A stretch of DNA of 64,000 nucleotides from Heterobasidion occidentale (GCA_039111635.1 JBCAQO010000004.1:620001-684000); one strand, 5' to 3'. Positions 1-13,070 are shown, numbered from the stretch's first letter. Notes: generated by a model not told the origin, from the sequence alone. Made by a program: numbers and translations.

Positions 1-677
1 GTTGATTCCGAGCCTGGCCATTTCTGGCTGACGTCCATATCGAGAGGACTCTTGCTTTTCGTCATGTTCGGAGGGGGGGACATGGTGCTGTTGCGAAGAG
101 TCACGTGCATACGTATCGTCCGCATTGTTGGATGTGATCTCTACTAAGTATCTGCGACAACGTTGTTGACAGGGTATTGAAAGGCAATGGGCAAGTTCAG
201 TAAAATTAGCAATGCACTACCAATACCTTGCAAGACTTGGTAAGTTCCAAACGCTCTCCATCGACTCGTCCTGACATCCTTGTTCACGGCCTGTTCTCCC
301 CAGCTTGTCCTGCAAACGTCCTTGAGAGTTCGTACTACTATCATCAGAGCACGGATCAGAGTAGTAGTCGATCTTTATTTTTGGCGAGTATGTTCAAGCA
401 AGGGCTTGTAGGTCTCGTTGCTATCGGTCACACAGGGATGAAGCGCTGCATGGCGAAGAATGACTGTACCACATCAGGAAATCGGCACATTTCTTATCTA
501 ACTTTTCTGTACTTACTGGATCTTACTACTCTTTTCAGCCATTTAGAGGCTTCGATAAAAATGCTCATTTCGAAGTTGACAGAATAAAAGCCCGGCAAGT
601 TGGGTTCAGAGATGAGTGAGCAAAAAGCCCGAAAAAAAGGGAACAAGCACTCAGGTTTCAATAAGACCAAAAAATAA
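1..677. other. No supported gene
   Basis: Short open frames on both strands only, without a recognisable domain or a convincing exon chain. It lies downstream of the Plavaka gene's stop and may hold that transposon's terminal region, but no terminal inverted repeat was identified. Confidence 0.4.
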
Positions 678-3600
678 TTAAAAAGCGATTTCATTTGCAT
701 GGTGATCTATGAATTTGTTAACATAATATGAAACGAAGGCGCCGAGAGTATCAGTGAACTTGAAATCTCGAGGTAAGTGATTATTTCCGTAGACACCAAT
801 CAGATGTGCACTGTGTAGGATACTATCTACATGAATTACCGAAGTGACTCTTCCTCCCCCCAAGCCTATCTGTGGTTTCACAATCCACATACCGGTATCT
901 GGGCACGGTCTATCGCTGACAGGTACAAACCATTTGACAAGGGCGCAAGGATAGAGTATCTGCTGGTGCTTGAATGAGAAGAAGATGAGGACGCGCGCAG
1001 CATGAAGCCCTTGGAATCCGTCTAATTCTGGATCCTTCTCGGCAAAGATGCAGTCGTTTCGGGGATAGGCGGTCTTTCGCCAGTATCGTGTTGCATGGAT
1101 TCTTTCTCGGTGCATACCTCCAATGCCAGAGGGGTCACTTGGTGCATAGTAGATGGCGAGAGCAGAAGGGAATACTGATACCGCGCCGTAGACAGGCGGA
1201 CATTGGACAAGGGGGACCTCGGAGCCTGACTGTGGAGAATCAGGGTATACTTGGTCAAATAGAAATCTTTGGACAAGTTCAGTGAAGTTGGGTTGACTGA
1301 TGGCTGCTCCGAGGTCACGAAGCCGCCGTGGATATCCTTGGACTAGAAAAAAATGAGTTCAACTAGTCCACAAATTAAGTCCATACCACGCACCTTTTTT
1401 TACCGCTAGCGTGACTTCGCCAAGATAGCGAGGACCGTCTACGGTCGGATCATCATCTTTGTAATCATCTTCAATGGCTTCCAGAAGAGCGCTAGGTTCA
1501 TCATGAAGGGCATCCTCGTCCCAATCTGCGACTTGATTGACCCACAATGGAAGGCATGGACCGTTCAGCATCCCTCGGTCCGCAAAGTCCACGCGCGATG
1601 CTGCTAGTTTATCCTGCCGTTGATTGGTTAGAAGCATTTGCCCCAGCGCTTCACTCCGACTCGATCGTCGCCAGGGCTCCTTTACAGCTTTGATGTGCTT
1701 TGATTCGGTGATGGACGAGCAAATCCCATTTGGTGCCCCGTACATCTGGATCAGGTATCGATAATGCATCATGGAATGCTGGCGAGGCAATGAGAACCCG
1801 CTTGGTCTGACCCTGCACACTTGGAATATGACGCGGTCAGTATGGAATCGCTTGAGGGCATCGTCCATAGCGTCGAGAGTCGTCTCATCCAGCACATCAC
1901 GCCGAGCTAGATAACAAAAATCTAGAAAAGCGGAAATTGCGCGAACCATTTGAGCGGGGACGTGGCCAGTAATAGCAGGTAGATACACCTGTATAATTGT
2001 CAGTAATAATACCAAAGTATTCTCAATGCTACAGTTACCTTCATCAATGCTTTTGAGTCGTCGCCCGTCCATTGCGTGAAGCCCCGTCCCTGTGGGAAAC
2101 GTCGTAGGTTTGGAAAGCTGGGTACAGCGGCAATGCTTGAACCTTTATAAGTAGATGCCGACACACAGCCAACATGTAAAGTTAGCTCACCGACGATCAA
2201 TATCAGCCATTATGAAAGCCGCGCCAGCTTTACCATGGATGAGAACAAGGTACTCTTCTACCCAAAGAACGAGATGGTCCTTAAATGTACCCTTGATGAT
2301 TTGGTGGAGAAGATCAGGCGAAAGAAGCTGATGGATGTCGGCACGAGGGAAGCTTGCCGTAAAAGGCTTCAAATGACCATAACAAGAGAGCGGTAAGTAT
2401 TCAAATTGTCATGTTGCACGAGAAAGATCACACCATTGCATCACCGACAATCCCATATTCATCCCACAACATCTTGATGTTGATGCTGTTTAAGAAGAAG
2501 TGTGTGCTCGTGAGACCGCCGCCCTGGTCCTGTCCGAATGTATCTAAGTCATTTGGTCTCGCAGTACAACTACTCGATGTATCAGCATCTATACACTGCC
2601 AAAAGAAGTCCACCCTTACCCTGGACACCAGTTTTGGACAGTGCAAGCGAGCAGGACTTGCTCGGGGTAGTCAGCAATGTAGGTCCGAGTCCATAGATGA
2701 CACGTCGGAAGTGGCCATCAGGACATCGTGTAATTTCCGGCTTTGTCATACCAGACCGGAGAGGTTCTAGAATAACCTCGAGAGATGCATGGAACAGTTG
2801 ACGTCGAAAACGGCGAAATGCTGGATCTTCGGCATACTCTCGGTCGGCTATAAGCAATCAGATTAATCAGCTTAACAAGTCACTCGGAGAAGATAAAAAA
2901 GCACAAACTTTTCGGTATTGCCAGAAAACCGATAAGAGAAATGGCATTGCGATGTGCCCGTCGAACATTGTTGTGGACATTTCCTATGGAGCCATACAAG
3001 GGGTAAAACTCGGTATGGCCTGTCGCTACAGAGACGGTCGTTTTGTCGCTCCCGAGGATAACTGGCACGAACATGGACCCGTGTGTTTCTTCGTCTTCTG
3101 CAATGATATCCTGGAATTTATTGTGAGCCGATGAATGAAAATATTATTTGAGTGCATACCGACTGCTCCCATGCCCAATTCCCCGACATAAGATCTTTCC
3201 ATTCCCTCTTACCATTGGCATTGAAGTCTCGCTTCGCGGTGTAGTCAATCTCACCTTCAAAATCTGGGTTTGCAAGCTGGTTTCTGAACACCGTGCGAGA
3301 GTCTCGCATCCACACATCGTACTTCGTGACTTTCCACGGCGGAACATCATTGCCTGCAACATTCCCAGCGTACTCGACAGAAAAAGAAGCCCAGGGTGCG
3401 TCGCCTAGTGTTGTCATGTCGATAGTTCTATACAGGTCTCCGTGGTTGGTAAATGGAGGCTCCTGAACAGTCGCGGCCCATAGATCAAGGAGTTCATCCA
3501 GATATCCAGCGGACATTTGAGTTTGTCGGAAAAGGAGATCGGCAACTTCAAATTGAACACGATTGTCGTACGGCGCAAAGTCGTCTGCATCCTGCGCAGG

Positions 3601-3953
3601 CGGAGCAGGAGGTTGAGCGCCAGCGGGTAAATCATGGCCGTCTGCGTCACATGGGGCCCCTAGTACAACATGAGTCAAGAAAAAAGGCAACAGGCAATTC
3701 ATGTATGCTTACCGTCAAGGATCGGGTGATATATGCTTCGTGGGACAGGCTGTTGCTCGTTGGCAGGCAGTGGGTCGTCCGGGTCAATAGAAATTTGAGA
3801 ATCCTCTGCCTGTGGAGGCGCTCCCGTTCTATTTATTGAGGCACCGTTGTGTGCCACATTGCGATGCTGTGTGCATCCGGAGCGATTCTTGAATCCAAGA
3901 GGGCACGTACCAATTCCACAGAGGAATCGGCGATGCCGAAAAGGTGGCATCAC
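678..3953 (-). CDS. Plavaka-type DNA transposase, 10 exons, one frameshift
   Basis: The translation follows the basidiomycete Plavaka transposase family, usually grouped with CACTA/EnSpm-like elements. Exons read on the minus strand: 3953-3713, 3659-3160, 3110-2909, 2847-2620, 2588-2434, about 2371-2191, about 2142-2039, about 1989-1394, about 1342-1118 and 1073-678, with GT-AG introns. The predicted protein is about 940 residues. Exon 1 has a C2H2 finger (C-x4-C-x12-H-x4-H). Family landmarks follow in order: SIGNVHNNVRRAHRNA, CPDGHFRRVIYGLGP, ADIHQLLSPDLLHQIIKGTF, QWTGDDSKALMKV, SSITESKHIKAVKEPWRRS, and a C-terminal exon ending in DHHANEIAF. After IYGLGP (about 2690) the family frame continues only if one base is supplied, so this copy is either inactive or carries a one-base consensus error. 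The family identity is firm; exact small-exon borders are less so. It would act in the nucleus, cutting its own element ends. Confidence 0.88.
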
Positions 3954-4478
3954 AGGGACTAAAAAGTCGAAGAGGAAGAGTCAACAATCAGACTCTGACC
4001 ATGAAATGCTAATAAGCAACGACTTACAAATATGTTCTGATGCTCCACAAGATTCCGCGGGCTATCCCCTTGCGTCAAAACTGCTGCGAAGGGAGCATGG
4101 AGTCGTCAACCAAAGAACAACACACCCTTTGACGGCTGCTGTATGGCGTCTCGAGTCCTGTAAGAGATCAGTTAGTGTATATGTTGCTTCAGAGTGTACT
4201 TGCCTTGGTATTAGCTTGGAGAATTGAATGGCGGAGGGTTTGGACCTTGAACGAGGAGATGGAGCGCAGGCCGGCGTAGCTAAGATACTGGATTTGGGGA
4301 TCCGTAAATCCCTGACTGACCTGTAAACTATTGCACGTCATTTCAGGCCTCTGACTCGAAATGACGATGATGACTTTACCTTTACAAAGCCGTCAAAACC
4401 TGTGAGTTAAAAGGGCAATGTATCCGATCAGATTTTGTCCCTCACTTGCATCTACAAGCCGCTCACTTACTCTGAAAT
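3954..4478. other. Intergenic, divergent promoter region
   Basis: Lies between the start of the minus-strand transposase gene and the start of the plus-strand DUF6532-like gene. A short plus-strand open frame (3847-4227) overlaps the transposase start and shows no family signal. No TATA box stands out. Confidence 0.4.
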
Positions 4479-7356
4479 ATGTCTCAAATGATCCCCACCA
4501 CTCACCGCCTTCTTACTCGTGCCTCGAACAAAGAGAAACATCCAGGACTCCTAGACGCTAAGGTGCGCCATCGGAGCCATGCGGATGTTGCCGAAGAGAA
4601 AAATCTGGCCAAAGTGGCCGATAAAAATTCTAGAGTAAAGGGCAAGACGGCAGTTAGTAAAGTAGCAGGTCTAGAAGATCGGATGCAGACCGAATACACG
4701 TCCAGTATGGTCAATGCGGCCAATCCTAGTCTAAGTACTATCAAGAAGATGACGAAGAAGCACGCAGCCGTTGCCTCGAGTGCGGTGGTTGACGAAGTTG
4801 TCAGCAATGTTACCAAAAGTAAGCAGTGCTCACCGGTCTCAGAGTTTGTTCTATGTTGATGTGGTCGCCGTCAATATTGAAGAGGGTAGCGGAGAACTTG
4901 CTAGTACCAGTAGAACTCCTCAGGCTGTGCCGAACAATGTACCAAAGAGAAAGCGACCCACCGTCAGATCGGAGATCATGGCCAAGCGCGCCGCCGTGGC
5001 CGAACAAGCCTCAAAGTTGAACTTGAAGAGAAAAGCAGAGGAGGTTGAGCACGACCGGTCGAAAAGGTGCATGGCATCTCGGCTCTCACACTGAATGGCG
5101 CTGACTCAGACTGACCATTTTCCAACTTTAAATTTTACTCTAGCATGGCCTCGGTGAATGCACAGAGGACGGCACACTCACACCAACCCAAGGCTCCTTC
5201 AGGGCTAGTCCCGGGGTTTAAGGCTGGCAAAACAAAGGTAACTCCTTTCAAGCTCCCTCCTGTGAAGACGCGCTTGCTTTCAGCGTCAGTCAGCACCTCG
5301 CATCGCTCAAGCTCGAAACAAACGGATCTCGCCACTCACGATACGATGGACACTGATCAACATGAAGGCCCTGCTGCTAACCAGGACCGGACGGATGTCG
5401 TGTACAGCAATACCTTTGCAAGGGTCGCTGATTATGGCGGTCTTGAGGATGAAGACGAAAGCCGTGAAGGCGCTTCCGTTCCACGGACCATGGCTCGGAG
5501 GCGCGGAAAGCAGTCATCTAAGATTGTTTACTACGAGGTAAGTTTTTCTACAAATCATCCAGTAGACTACGAACATTTCTTCTTCGTCAGGCGCCCGATC
5601 TCCGCATCACTCATGGGCACGGGGTTGACACCCACGCTTCACAGGCCCATAGCGCCTATCGCAACACCCCAATAGCCGCTCATGATCACAATGATAGTGA
5701 TAGCGAGGAAGAACTCAAGGTGCTTCCTCGTCGAGAGGTAAGCTTGTATTCTTTTATTCTCTCATTCTTATTAATCAGACTATCGGACCTCGGCCTTCGA
5801 AGCATGCGAGTGTCAGGGTGCATCACAACCTCTCCGTGGCTGATGATCGACCACCGGAGCCATCACAGCCGCGCAACTGGCAGCGGTCCACCAGGTTCTC
5901 GACTGAAGAACCACCGGAGCCATCACAGGCGCGCAGCTGGGAGTTCAGGGATAGGCGGTCCACCGGATTCTCGACTGACGACCTTCCTGCCGGAACACAG
6001 GCGCGTTGGCGACGTGTCTTTGTTCCTGCATGGCGGGACTTTGTCGGCACTCTAGAGAACCCGTGGAATCTATCGAACCCAGTTGCTGACCTCCAACAAC
6101 TTTGGGATGTCACCTTTCCTTCCGTACCTCACATTGTCGCACACGGCGAGGTTGTGTTCTCTCTGGTAAGTGTTCACCATGCTATATCAAACATTATTAT
6201 CTTCTGACTTGTTCATAGGCTATGCAGCGTATCTACGAATGGCGCAATGGATTCACCATTGCTGCCTTGCAAGCCGTGCAGGCATTCTGGGACGGTGATC
6301 CTGCTTACAGTACCCTCGATGGCAAGAATGGCGATGGAGGATTTTGGAGCGGAGATCCAAGTTTTCAGGACGTCGACGAGAGGGCGGAATATGCGGCATG
6401 GGCAGTGTCCCCAGATAAGAATATCCCCTTTTTGTGGCGGTCAGTCGACGACACCGATCCTCACGATGTGGTATGTTGATGACAACTTTAATGGCTTATT
6501 ATTGATGCTCGTTATCAGAAGTGTAAAGGAGCCTTTGAGTCTCCGTGGGTCTGCCGGATCTTCGCGTACCACCTATCCGCTACGGGAAATCTTGACGAGG
6601 AATACAAGCACACCAAAAGGCCCATTGGGCACTATCCCTTGCGGCGGCTGCAGTATGTCATTCATTTACTCTCATTAGAACTGAACTGAGCACAGTTTTT
6701 AGGGCGAGCGGGAATTTAAGATGTGGCTCTCCGGAAACCGCATCAAGCACCGCAGGAGGGGCAATTCCAGTTTCTCGGAGGACAACTGGGGTGATTCGAC
6801 CACTGAATATTCTTCCTCAATCCAGCAGCTCCATCCACCCGGTTGGAAGAGAATCCTCGCGCGCGCATCGAGGTACAAGCAATCACGGAAGGGTCACGCT
6901 ATGATCAAAGCAGTTGAAGGTGCAGCAATCACTCCGTCGGCCCGTTCTTCCATTGTCGACAAGATCCAGGATGATGATAGCAGTGGAAACGAAGAGGATT
7001 TGGACTATGGTGGCAGGGAAAGTGGAGAGGTTGAAGGTGACGACGATGAGATTGGCGCCGGTGACGCCATCAACGCGGTTGACGCCATCGATGCAATTGA
7101 CGCCATCAACTCCACCGACGACACCGACGCCATCGACGTCATCGACGCCATCGACGTCATCGACGCCATCGATGAGTTTGACGACGGTGACGACATTGAC
7201 AAGGTGAACGAGGATGACGACATCGACGAGATTCACGACAGTGTCGACGTTAACGAGATTAACGAGGGTGACGACATCGACGAGATTAACGAGCACGATG
7301 AGGGCAAGACGGCTGACGTCGACAATGTCGAGTTTGTGGACACACGCGGGGTTTAG
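4479..7356 (+). CDS. DUF6532-like hypothetical protein with acidic repetitive tail
   Basis: Eight exons join in one frame: 4479-4818, 4883-5066, 5144-5537, 5591-5737, 5779-6165, 6219-6470, 6519-6652 and 6703-7356. All junctions keep phase except the last, which is off by one base. The N-terminal half is basic and low complexity (KRKRP and KRKAEE motifs, possible nuclear localisation). The middle carries LQQLWDVTFPSVPH, RIYEWRNGFTIAALQAVQAF, PFLWRSVDDTDPHDV and KRPIGHYPLRRLQ, the same order of elements as DUF6532 proteins, which are expanded in Agaricomycetes and have no known function. The C-terminus is a long Asp/Glu/Ile run of repeated DAID/DVID units. The resemblance to DUF6532 is by eye and moderate; the exon chain is well supported. 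Two more genes of this type lie at 43406 and 50254. Confidence 0.7.
7060..7330 (+). repeat. Coding tandem repeat, acidic
   Basis: Degenerate tandem units of 9-12 bp (GACGCCATCGACGTCATC type) encode DAIDAID, DVIDAID and DDIDEIN runs in the last exon of the DUF6532-like gene. The frame stays open throughout. Confidence 0.8.
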
Positions 7357-7801
7357 CACGAGATTCTTGCGCCGATGCCTTTGCCAACCTCCCATATTTT
7401 TTCTTGTCAACTATGTCTGTGTATCATATGTAGCATGTCCTGTATCTTCACCAATGAATAAATTGGTTGATTTGTCTCGCATTTGCTACGAAATTTCAGA
7501 CTCCGCTACTTGTGAGTTGCTGTGGAACACTCACTGTGTACATTGCCTACGACCGTACACTTGACACATGCTCCAAGATCCGAAGGACTTATCTACGACA
7601 TCCAGCTTGGTAGAGCTTTCAAAAGCCTGTTTATACTTAGGGCACTTTTCTACGAGCCGAATCTACACAAACTAAGTGCGTCTGTCTGTCAAGCTTTATC
7701 TACTTTTCGAAGCTTACAACCTTGCCTCAAACACTACAAAGTTAGAAAAGATTTTTGCTGTTTTGCTGATGCACACTAGCCGATCGTGTGGAGTAACCTC
7801 T
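7357..7801. other. Intergenic, no gene seen
   Basis: 3' flank of the DUF6532-like gene. Only short unsupported open frames; nothing recognisable. Confidence 0.4.
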
Positions 7802-9087
7802 CATCAGGAATCTGACTGCCGAGACCTAGCTTTCACTAGGTCCACTAGAGCTAGAAGTGTCTAGAGATAGCTAGTGATGACTCGATATTTTGGTCTCAGT
7901 CTGTGTAGATAATCCAAGCCCGATCCTTTCCAAAACGGGAAAGTAACTCTAGTCAAGTCTTGCAAGGCAAGGCAGATGTCTCTCAAGATACCACTATCTA
8001 TGATCAGAGACAGCTCTAGGATTATCTTGTAAGACAATAGTGAGCACAATGTAAAGCATGGAATAGCTTGCTTATCCCGACTCTTTACTTCATCTGATGT
8101 TTTCGAAAGGAAATTTTGAAATTATCATATTGTCAGAAAGATTATTACAAGCTATACTAGAGTACACTACAGAATTGAGGGCCCTCTGCATGAGAGCAGA
8201 GGGCCTGTGATGGAAAGGACGTGACCGGCACTGAACGTGAGCAGAGGAGAGTGCAGGCGAAACCTGTGCCAGAATGACGAGCCTGTGGGGGACGGACGGG
8301 CCTGCGCTTGTCTTGAACAAATGTGGGCAGAGATGCTTGGCGGTAGCGGCAGCGGAGGGTCAAGACGAGATAAGACGAGGCTGCGCTCGTCTTGTACGAG
8401 CGCGGGCAAAGATGGTCGGTGGCGGGAGGTCACCATGAGACAAGACGAGGCTACACTCGTCTTGTACAAGCACGGGCAGAGATGCATGAGTAGTGGCGGT
8501 GGGGAGACAAAAAGAGACGTGCCCACGCTCGTCTTGTACGAGCGCGGGCAGAGATGGTTGGTGGTGGCGGTGGGGAGACAAGACAAGACAAGACAAGACA
8601 AGACAAGATGAGGCCGTGCTCGTCTTGTATGAGCGCAGGCAGAGATGCGTGAGCAGTGTTAGTGGGGAGACAAAAGAAGACATGCCCACGCTCATCTTGT
8701 ACGAGCACGGGCAGAGGCAGTGGTGGGCAGCGGTGGGGGGAAGAACAAGGAGGGCAGCACAAGTCGTCAGGCAACGACGTGGTAGCGGCACGTGCTGGCA
8801 TGTGCCATTGCCACATCAATGTGTCGTTGCGTGTGCTGCTCTGCCTCTTGCTCTCACCGCCATGCACTACTCGTACAAAACAAGTGTGGGTTCATTATCT
8901 CTCCATGCTACTGCCTACCTGCACCCACGCCCATACTCTCACGCTGCCGCTGCCGATCCCTGCCTGCGCTTGCACAAGACGAGTACAGGCTTGTCTTCTC
9001 TGGATGCTGCCGCCTGGTATTCTCTCGCTGCCGCTGCCCAACCCTGTCTGTGCTCATACATCTGGAAAACCACCCCCTTGTATTAGC
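7802..9087. repeat. Foldback-like repeat element, left part, truncated
   Basis: Begins CATCAGGAATCTGACTGCC followed by CTAG-rich DNA, the same left arm as at 48100. From about 8230 it holds degenerate tandem units of about 80-90 bp, each with a small hairpin (GCTCGT-CTTGT-ACGAGC) and a GGGCAGAGATG motif, plus a GACAA microsatellite at about 8576-8607. After a centre near 8770-8820 the same unit appears in inverted orientation (about 8880-9060). It stops at the edge of the Gypsy fragment W. Open frames here are by-products of the repeat. Confidence 0.65.
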
Positions 9088-10785
9088 TCTGGACGGGAGT
9101 AGAGTCTGTGCCTTGTTATCAGATTCCACTCCCTCACTAAGGTCTGGACGCCTGGACAGAGCATCAGCATGATTGGTAGTTCCAGCTTTGTAACTGAGCT
9201 GGAAGTCAAATCGAGACAAAAACAGACTCCAGCGCGCTTGTCGCCTTGATAGGTCGTGCGCGGTCTGAAAGTGTTCCAGGTTCTTGTGGTCCGTCCAGAT
9301 CTCAAAGGGATTTCTAGCACCTTCGAGGTAGTGTTTCCAGTGTTCCAGTGCCTTGATGATTGCAAGGAGTTCGCAATCATGCACGTCATAATTCTTTTCG
9401 GGTGGTGAAAATGATCCCGAGAGGTAAGCCACTGGGTGCCAGTCATTATCAGGTCCTTCCTGTAAAAGGACTGCACTATATGTGGAGAGGGAGGCGTCGG
9501 TGACAAGCCGGTAGGGGCACATCAGGTCGGGGTATATTAGGACGGGTTGACTGATGAAAGCTTTCTTCAATTGGTCAAAAGCCCGTTGGCAATCCGTGGT
9601 CCAGTCCCATTTCATGTCTTTCTTGATGAGGTCATGTAAGGGTCGCACGATCAAAGAGAACTTGTTGATGAATCGCCAATAGAAATTCCCTAAACCTAAG
9701 AAAGAGTGGATGTCTCGGACTGTGCGTGGACAGGGCCATTCCTGGATCACTTCAATCTTCTCCATAGCAATGTGATTTTTTGAAATCGTGGATCCCAAGT
9801 AGTTTAGCTTTTCCTTGTGGAACTCACATTTCTCTGGCTTGAGGTATAGATCGTTGTCGCGCAGGATTTGGAGAACTCGTGAAACAATCACAATGTGTTC
9901 TGCCGTGGTTGTTGTGAAGATGAGGATGTCATCCATATAGACCGCGATTTTCCGGGCCAGGATGAGCTTTTGGAAGATCATGTTTATCATGGCCTGGAAG
10001 GTCCCTGGGGAATTGCACAGCCCAAAGAACATTACCGTAGGTTCAAAGAGTCCCAAAGGCGTCACAAAGGCCACCTTGGACTCGTCCCCTTTCCTGATGC
10101 GTACCTTGTTATATCCCCACCGAAAATCTAGTTTCGAGAATACCATTGCCCCTTGGATAACATCCAAGAGTTCTTGGATTAGTGGCAAGGGGGTGACGTC
10201 TCGAATGGTGTGTTCATTAAGGTGGCGATAATCCTGTACTAGGTGTAATTTCCCATCCTTCTTGTTTATAAAGAAGGAGGCCGCACTGGGTGCTGTCGAT
10301 CGATGTATTGTCCCTCTAGAAAGGTGCTCCTTGACAAATTTTCCCAGCTTGTCGTGTTTATCCGGGCTCAAGGGGAATATTCTTGGAGCTTGGGGTTTAA
10401 AAGACGGCTTGAGATTTATTGCATGGTCCCACACAGTGTGCTTGGGGAGCCATTGTGATCGTCTCTTGCTGAAAATGTCGAGGTAGAAATAGTATTCCGA
10501 TGGCACGTGATCTTTTAGATCGTTCGTGTTGATCTCCTCTTCCAGGTCTTCGTCAAAACTAGCGAACCCCGAGGGTCTGGGAGCTACCTTCCTGATGACG
10601 GGTTCTTCTCCGCTAGCCATTGCGGAGGAGTCAGACGGTATTTGCGCCTTCTCAGCGACTTTTCCTAAAGCTTCGTCCTGGGCTACCTCTTGCTGAGCTT
10701 GCCAATGTTCCTTTCTTTCAGTTACTTGTTCCTCGAGCCATTTCCGAGCCTTGCATTGTCGGGATTTGTGCTCGAGCAGCTCCAA
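8908..10785 (-). pseudogene. Gypsy reverse transcriptase-RNase H fragment fused to repeat
   Basis: Long open frame with the pol N-terminal linker, then reverse transcriptase with KLDFRWGYNKVRI, FFGLCNSPGTFQAMINM and the catalytic YMDDILIF, then RNase H with VTDASLSTYSAVLLQEG, TDHKNLEHF and NHADALSRRPD. The homologous frame in X is broken by single-base gaps; here it stays open. From 9087 down to 8908 the frame runs by chance through the adjacent foldback repeat, giving about 60 non-homologous Arg/Ser-rich residues. Integrase is absent, so it cannot be a complete pol. Confidence 0.88.
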
Positions 10786-10797
10786 GAACCGAGATTT

Positions 10798-11500
10798 CTA
10801 TTCCTTCGCGAGGACTTGACTCCACTGTTCTTTGGTCCAAGTCCACGGAGGTCCTACCGGTTCAGAGACAAGATGCGGCTTTGTCCGCTGAGGAATCTTG
10901 TCGCCGCGTAGTTTCGCTAGCCATGCCTTCTTGGTAGGCTCTTCCCTTGCCTTAGTAAAACCGTATGGTTGTTGGCAATCTTCGGGGCACCGATCAAAAT
11001 GCACTTCACGGCGCCTCCACCCGATGGAGGGGTCATGGTATTTCAACCAATCTGTTCCTAGGAGCATGTTGTCCTTTCCTAGATTGGTGATGAATATCTG
11101 GACACGTTTAGTATGGGTTCTCCCTTGTCTGTCCTTGATAGTGAGATTTGCATCTAGGCCTCGTCAAATGAGGCCGGCCTTGTTGATGGTGTCATCAACG
11201 TTGCGAACGGATAGGGTGGTTTAAGGGGTAGGTTGGAAGGTTATGACTTTGTACCTACTTCTCGTTCACCAAAATCCCTTCACAGGCCGAGTTGATGGCG
11301 GCTCTGGCTCCAGCGCTTCTTCCTTGAGTCGTCAACCACACGTCAAGTCGGATGGGAGTAATAATGTGGCTGTTCATTGATCCAATTTGAATACATGACG
11401 GGGACTCATACTCAGGTTTCCTCGACCCCCTCTCTCTGGCTGGTGAAGGAGAGGTCAAGGAAAATCCTCCGCTAGATCCACCAATATCTTCTTGACTTCT
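10798..11500 (-). pseudogene. W element retropepsin region, broken
   Basis: Aligns to X 36622-37200. The segment after the active site is open at 10798-11067 (LLGTDWLKYHDPSIGWRRRE, the typical LGxDWL motif following retropepsin). The upstream part (RLDVWLTTQGRSAGARAAINSA, active-site AAINSA in place of the usual DSG) is in another frame at 11255-11458. An in-frame stop and frame changes separate the pieces. Confidence 0.75.
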
Positions 11501-11507
11501 GCTTCCC

Positions 11508-13070
11508 CTACTTCCTTGAAGAGCGCTCTGATGTTAGCAGCATTACAGACGGGTCTGTTGCCTCGTCGTCCATTAGGCGGTACGTAGCGCTCTCCATTCC
11601 CCTGTCCCGATCCTCTGCTTCTGTTGGGAGTGTCCTCACGTTCCACCGGATTACCAGGTTGTGATACCCGACGGTGGTGGCCATGAGAACTCCCCTCCTC
11701 CAATCCTCAACAAAGTCTCGTGTCGTCCCCCAGCTGGGGTTCTTGGTTGTCTTCATCCTCCATGTCTGTAGCGCAAGCTCTTCTATCTCTTCCACCCACC
11801 GGACTGCACCAATCTCCTCTAGTCTGCGGAATACCTCTACGTGGAGAACAGCAGTCAGACGCCCAATGCCCTGATTTCCCACAGTTAAAGCAAATGGTTT
11901 CAGGCTTGCCATCGTGAGTGCGCTTCTGGCAAACAGCGTCTCTTTTGCACGAGGCGTCAATGTCCATGTCAACCACTTGGTTATTCATTCTGCAAGGTGC
12001 AGTGGTAGAGTTGTAGTGAGGTGAGGATTGGAGGTGAAAGCAATTGAGGAAGTCACTTCGGAATGAGGTGGAATTGGCGAGGATCACCTTTTGAGCACTT
12101 TGGGCATGAGGTGTCCGTCTACTTTGCAGGCCGTATTAATCCAATCTTGGATCGTATCACTTGGCTGAGTTTCCTTGTCATAGATTTTGTCCATGATCTT
12201 TGGGTCTAGTCCTCTTTGATAGTAAGGAACTTGTTCCTTATCTGTAATGTCGGTGTCTGCAGCTATGAGGGCAAATTGATTGAAGTATTTGTCCACCGTC
12301 ATTTTCCCCTGGGAGAAGGACATGAGGGCACTTCTAGCTTTGTCCTTCACGTTGGACTCTTTGAATTGGAGTCTGAAGCTGGCGAGGAAGTCCGTCCAGG
12401 TCCCGAGGGTTTGCGGTGGGTTTGCTCTGACTGTTTTCTTAAGAAAGTTCTCTGCCCAGATGCCGGCAGTGCCATCTCTCATACATGAGAGGACTAGGGA
12501 AACTTTGTCCTTGTTGGTCTGATACCGGTCTGATTCTGTTGTGAAGAGGAGGAGACAGTTCAATATAAACTTCTGTGATCGTGTCCCATCACCGGAGAAA
12601 TTGTCAGAAAGTTTGAGTTTTCCCCTTCCAGATTGTGGGGCTGTAGTAGGGGGGTTTGTTGTTGCTAACGCCGACATATCAGTAATACTTTGGGGATTTT
12701 GGGTGTTGATTGGTGTTTGAATATCCGAGGATTCAGACTCGGATGCTTCTTCTTCTTCTTCCGATGTGTCCAGGATTTCTATTTTGGGTTCTCTGTACTG
12801 GGGTGGTGCTACCCAGTCTTCTGCTATTTTGTCCCAAGCCCACTCAGCTTCTGTTTTGTCTTTTCTTGTAAAGAAGTATCACCCTCCTCTATACAAGCAG
12901 TTATCAAAGTTCGGAGGAGCTGGCCGATTGGTGTTGGAGTAAAACCAGTGATTTCCCCTTTGATGGATAGGGCGATGGTTCTGTTGAAGTTGATTATTGG
13001 TTTGTCTAGTGCCTGGTGGATATTCTAGGCCTAGGTCTTGCTCCAGGGTGTGTGTAGTAACGCTCTTCAC
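11508..13070 (-). pseudogene. W element gag, frameshifted
   Basis: Gag core at 12084-12677 (SGRGKLKLSDNF, LSCMRDGTAGIWAENFLKK, ARSALMSFSQGKMTVDKYFNQF) and, after a frame break, a zinc knuckle in 11707-12087 (CFNCGKSGHWASDC, a CCHC box). The first Met of the core corresponds to X 35330. Upstream, a segment at 12879-13070 (RPIHQRGNHWFYSNTNRPA) is conserved with X although it has no ATG. The pieces lie in different frames, so this gag is not functional. Confidence 0.82.

Noticed and set aside
6883..7410. 175-residue minus-strand frame of Val/Asp repeats
   Set aside because: Antisense shadow of the acidic repeat coding region of the plus-strand DUF6532-like gene.
8157..9102. Several long open frames on both strands
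   Set aside because: They run through degenerate tandem repeats, overlap in opposite frames, and have Cys/Arg/Ser-biased composition without domains.
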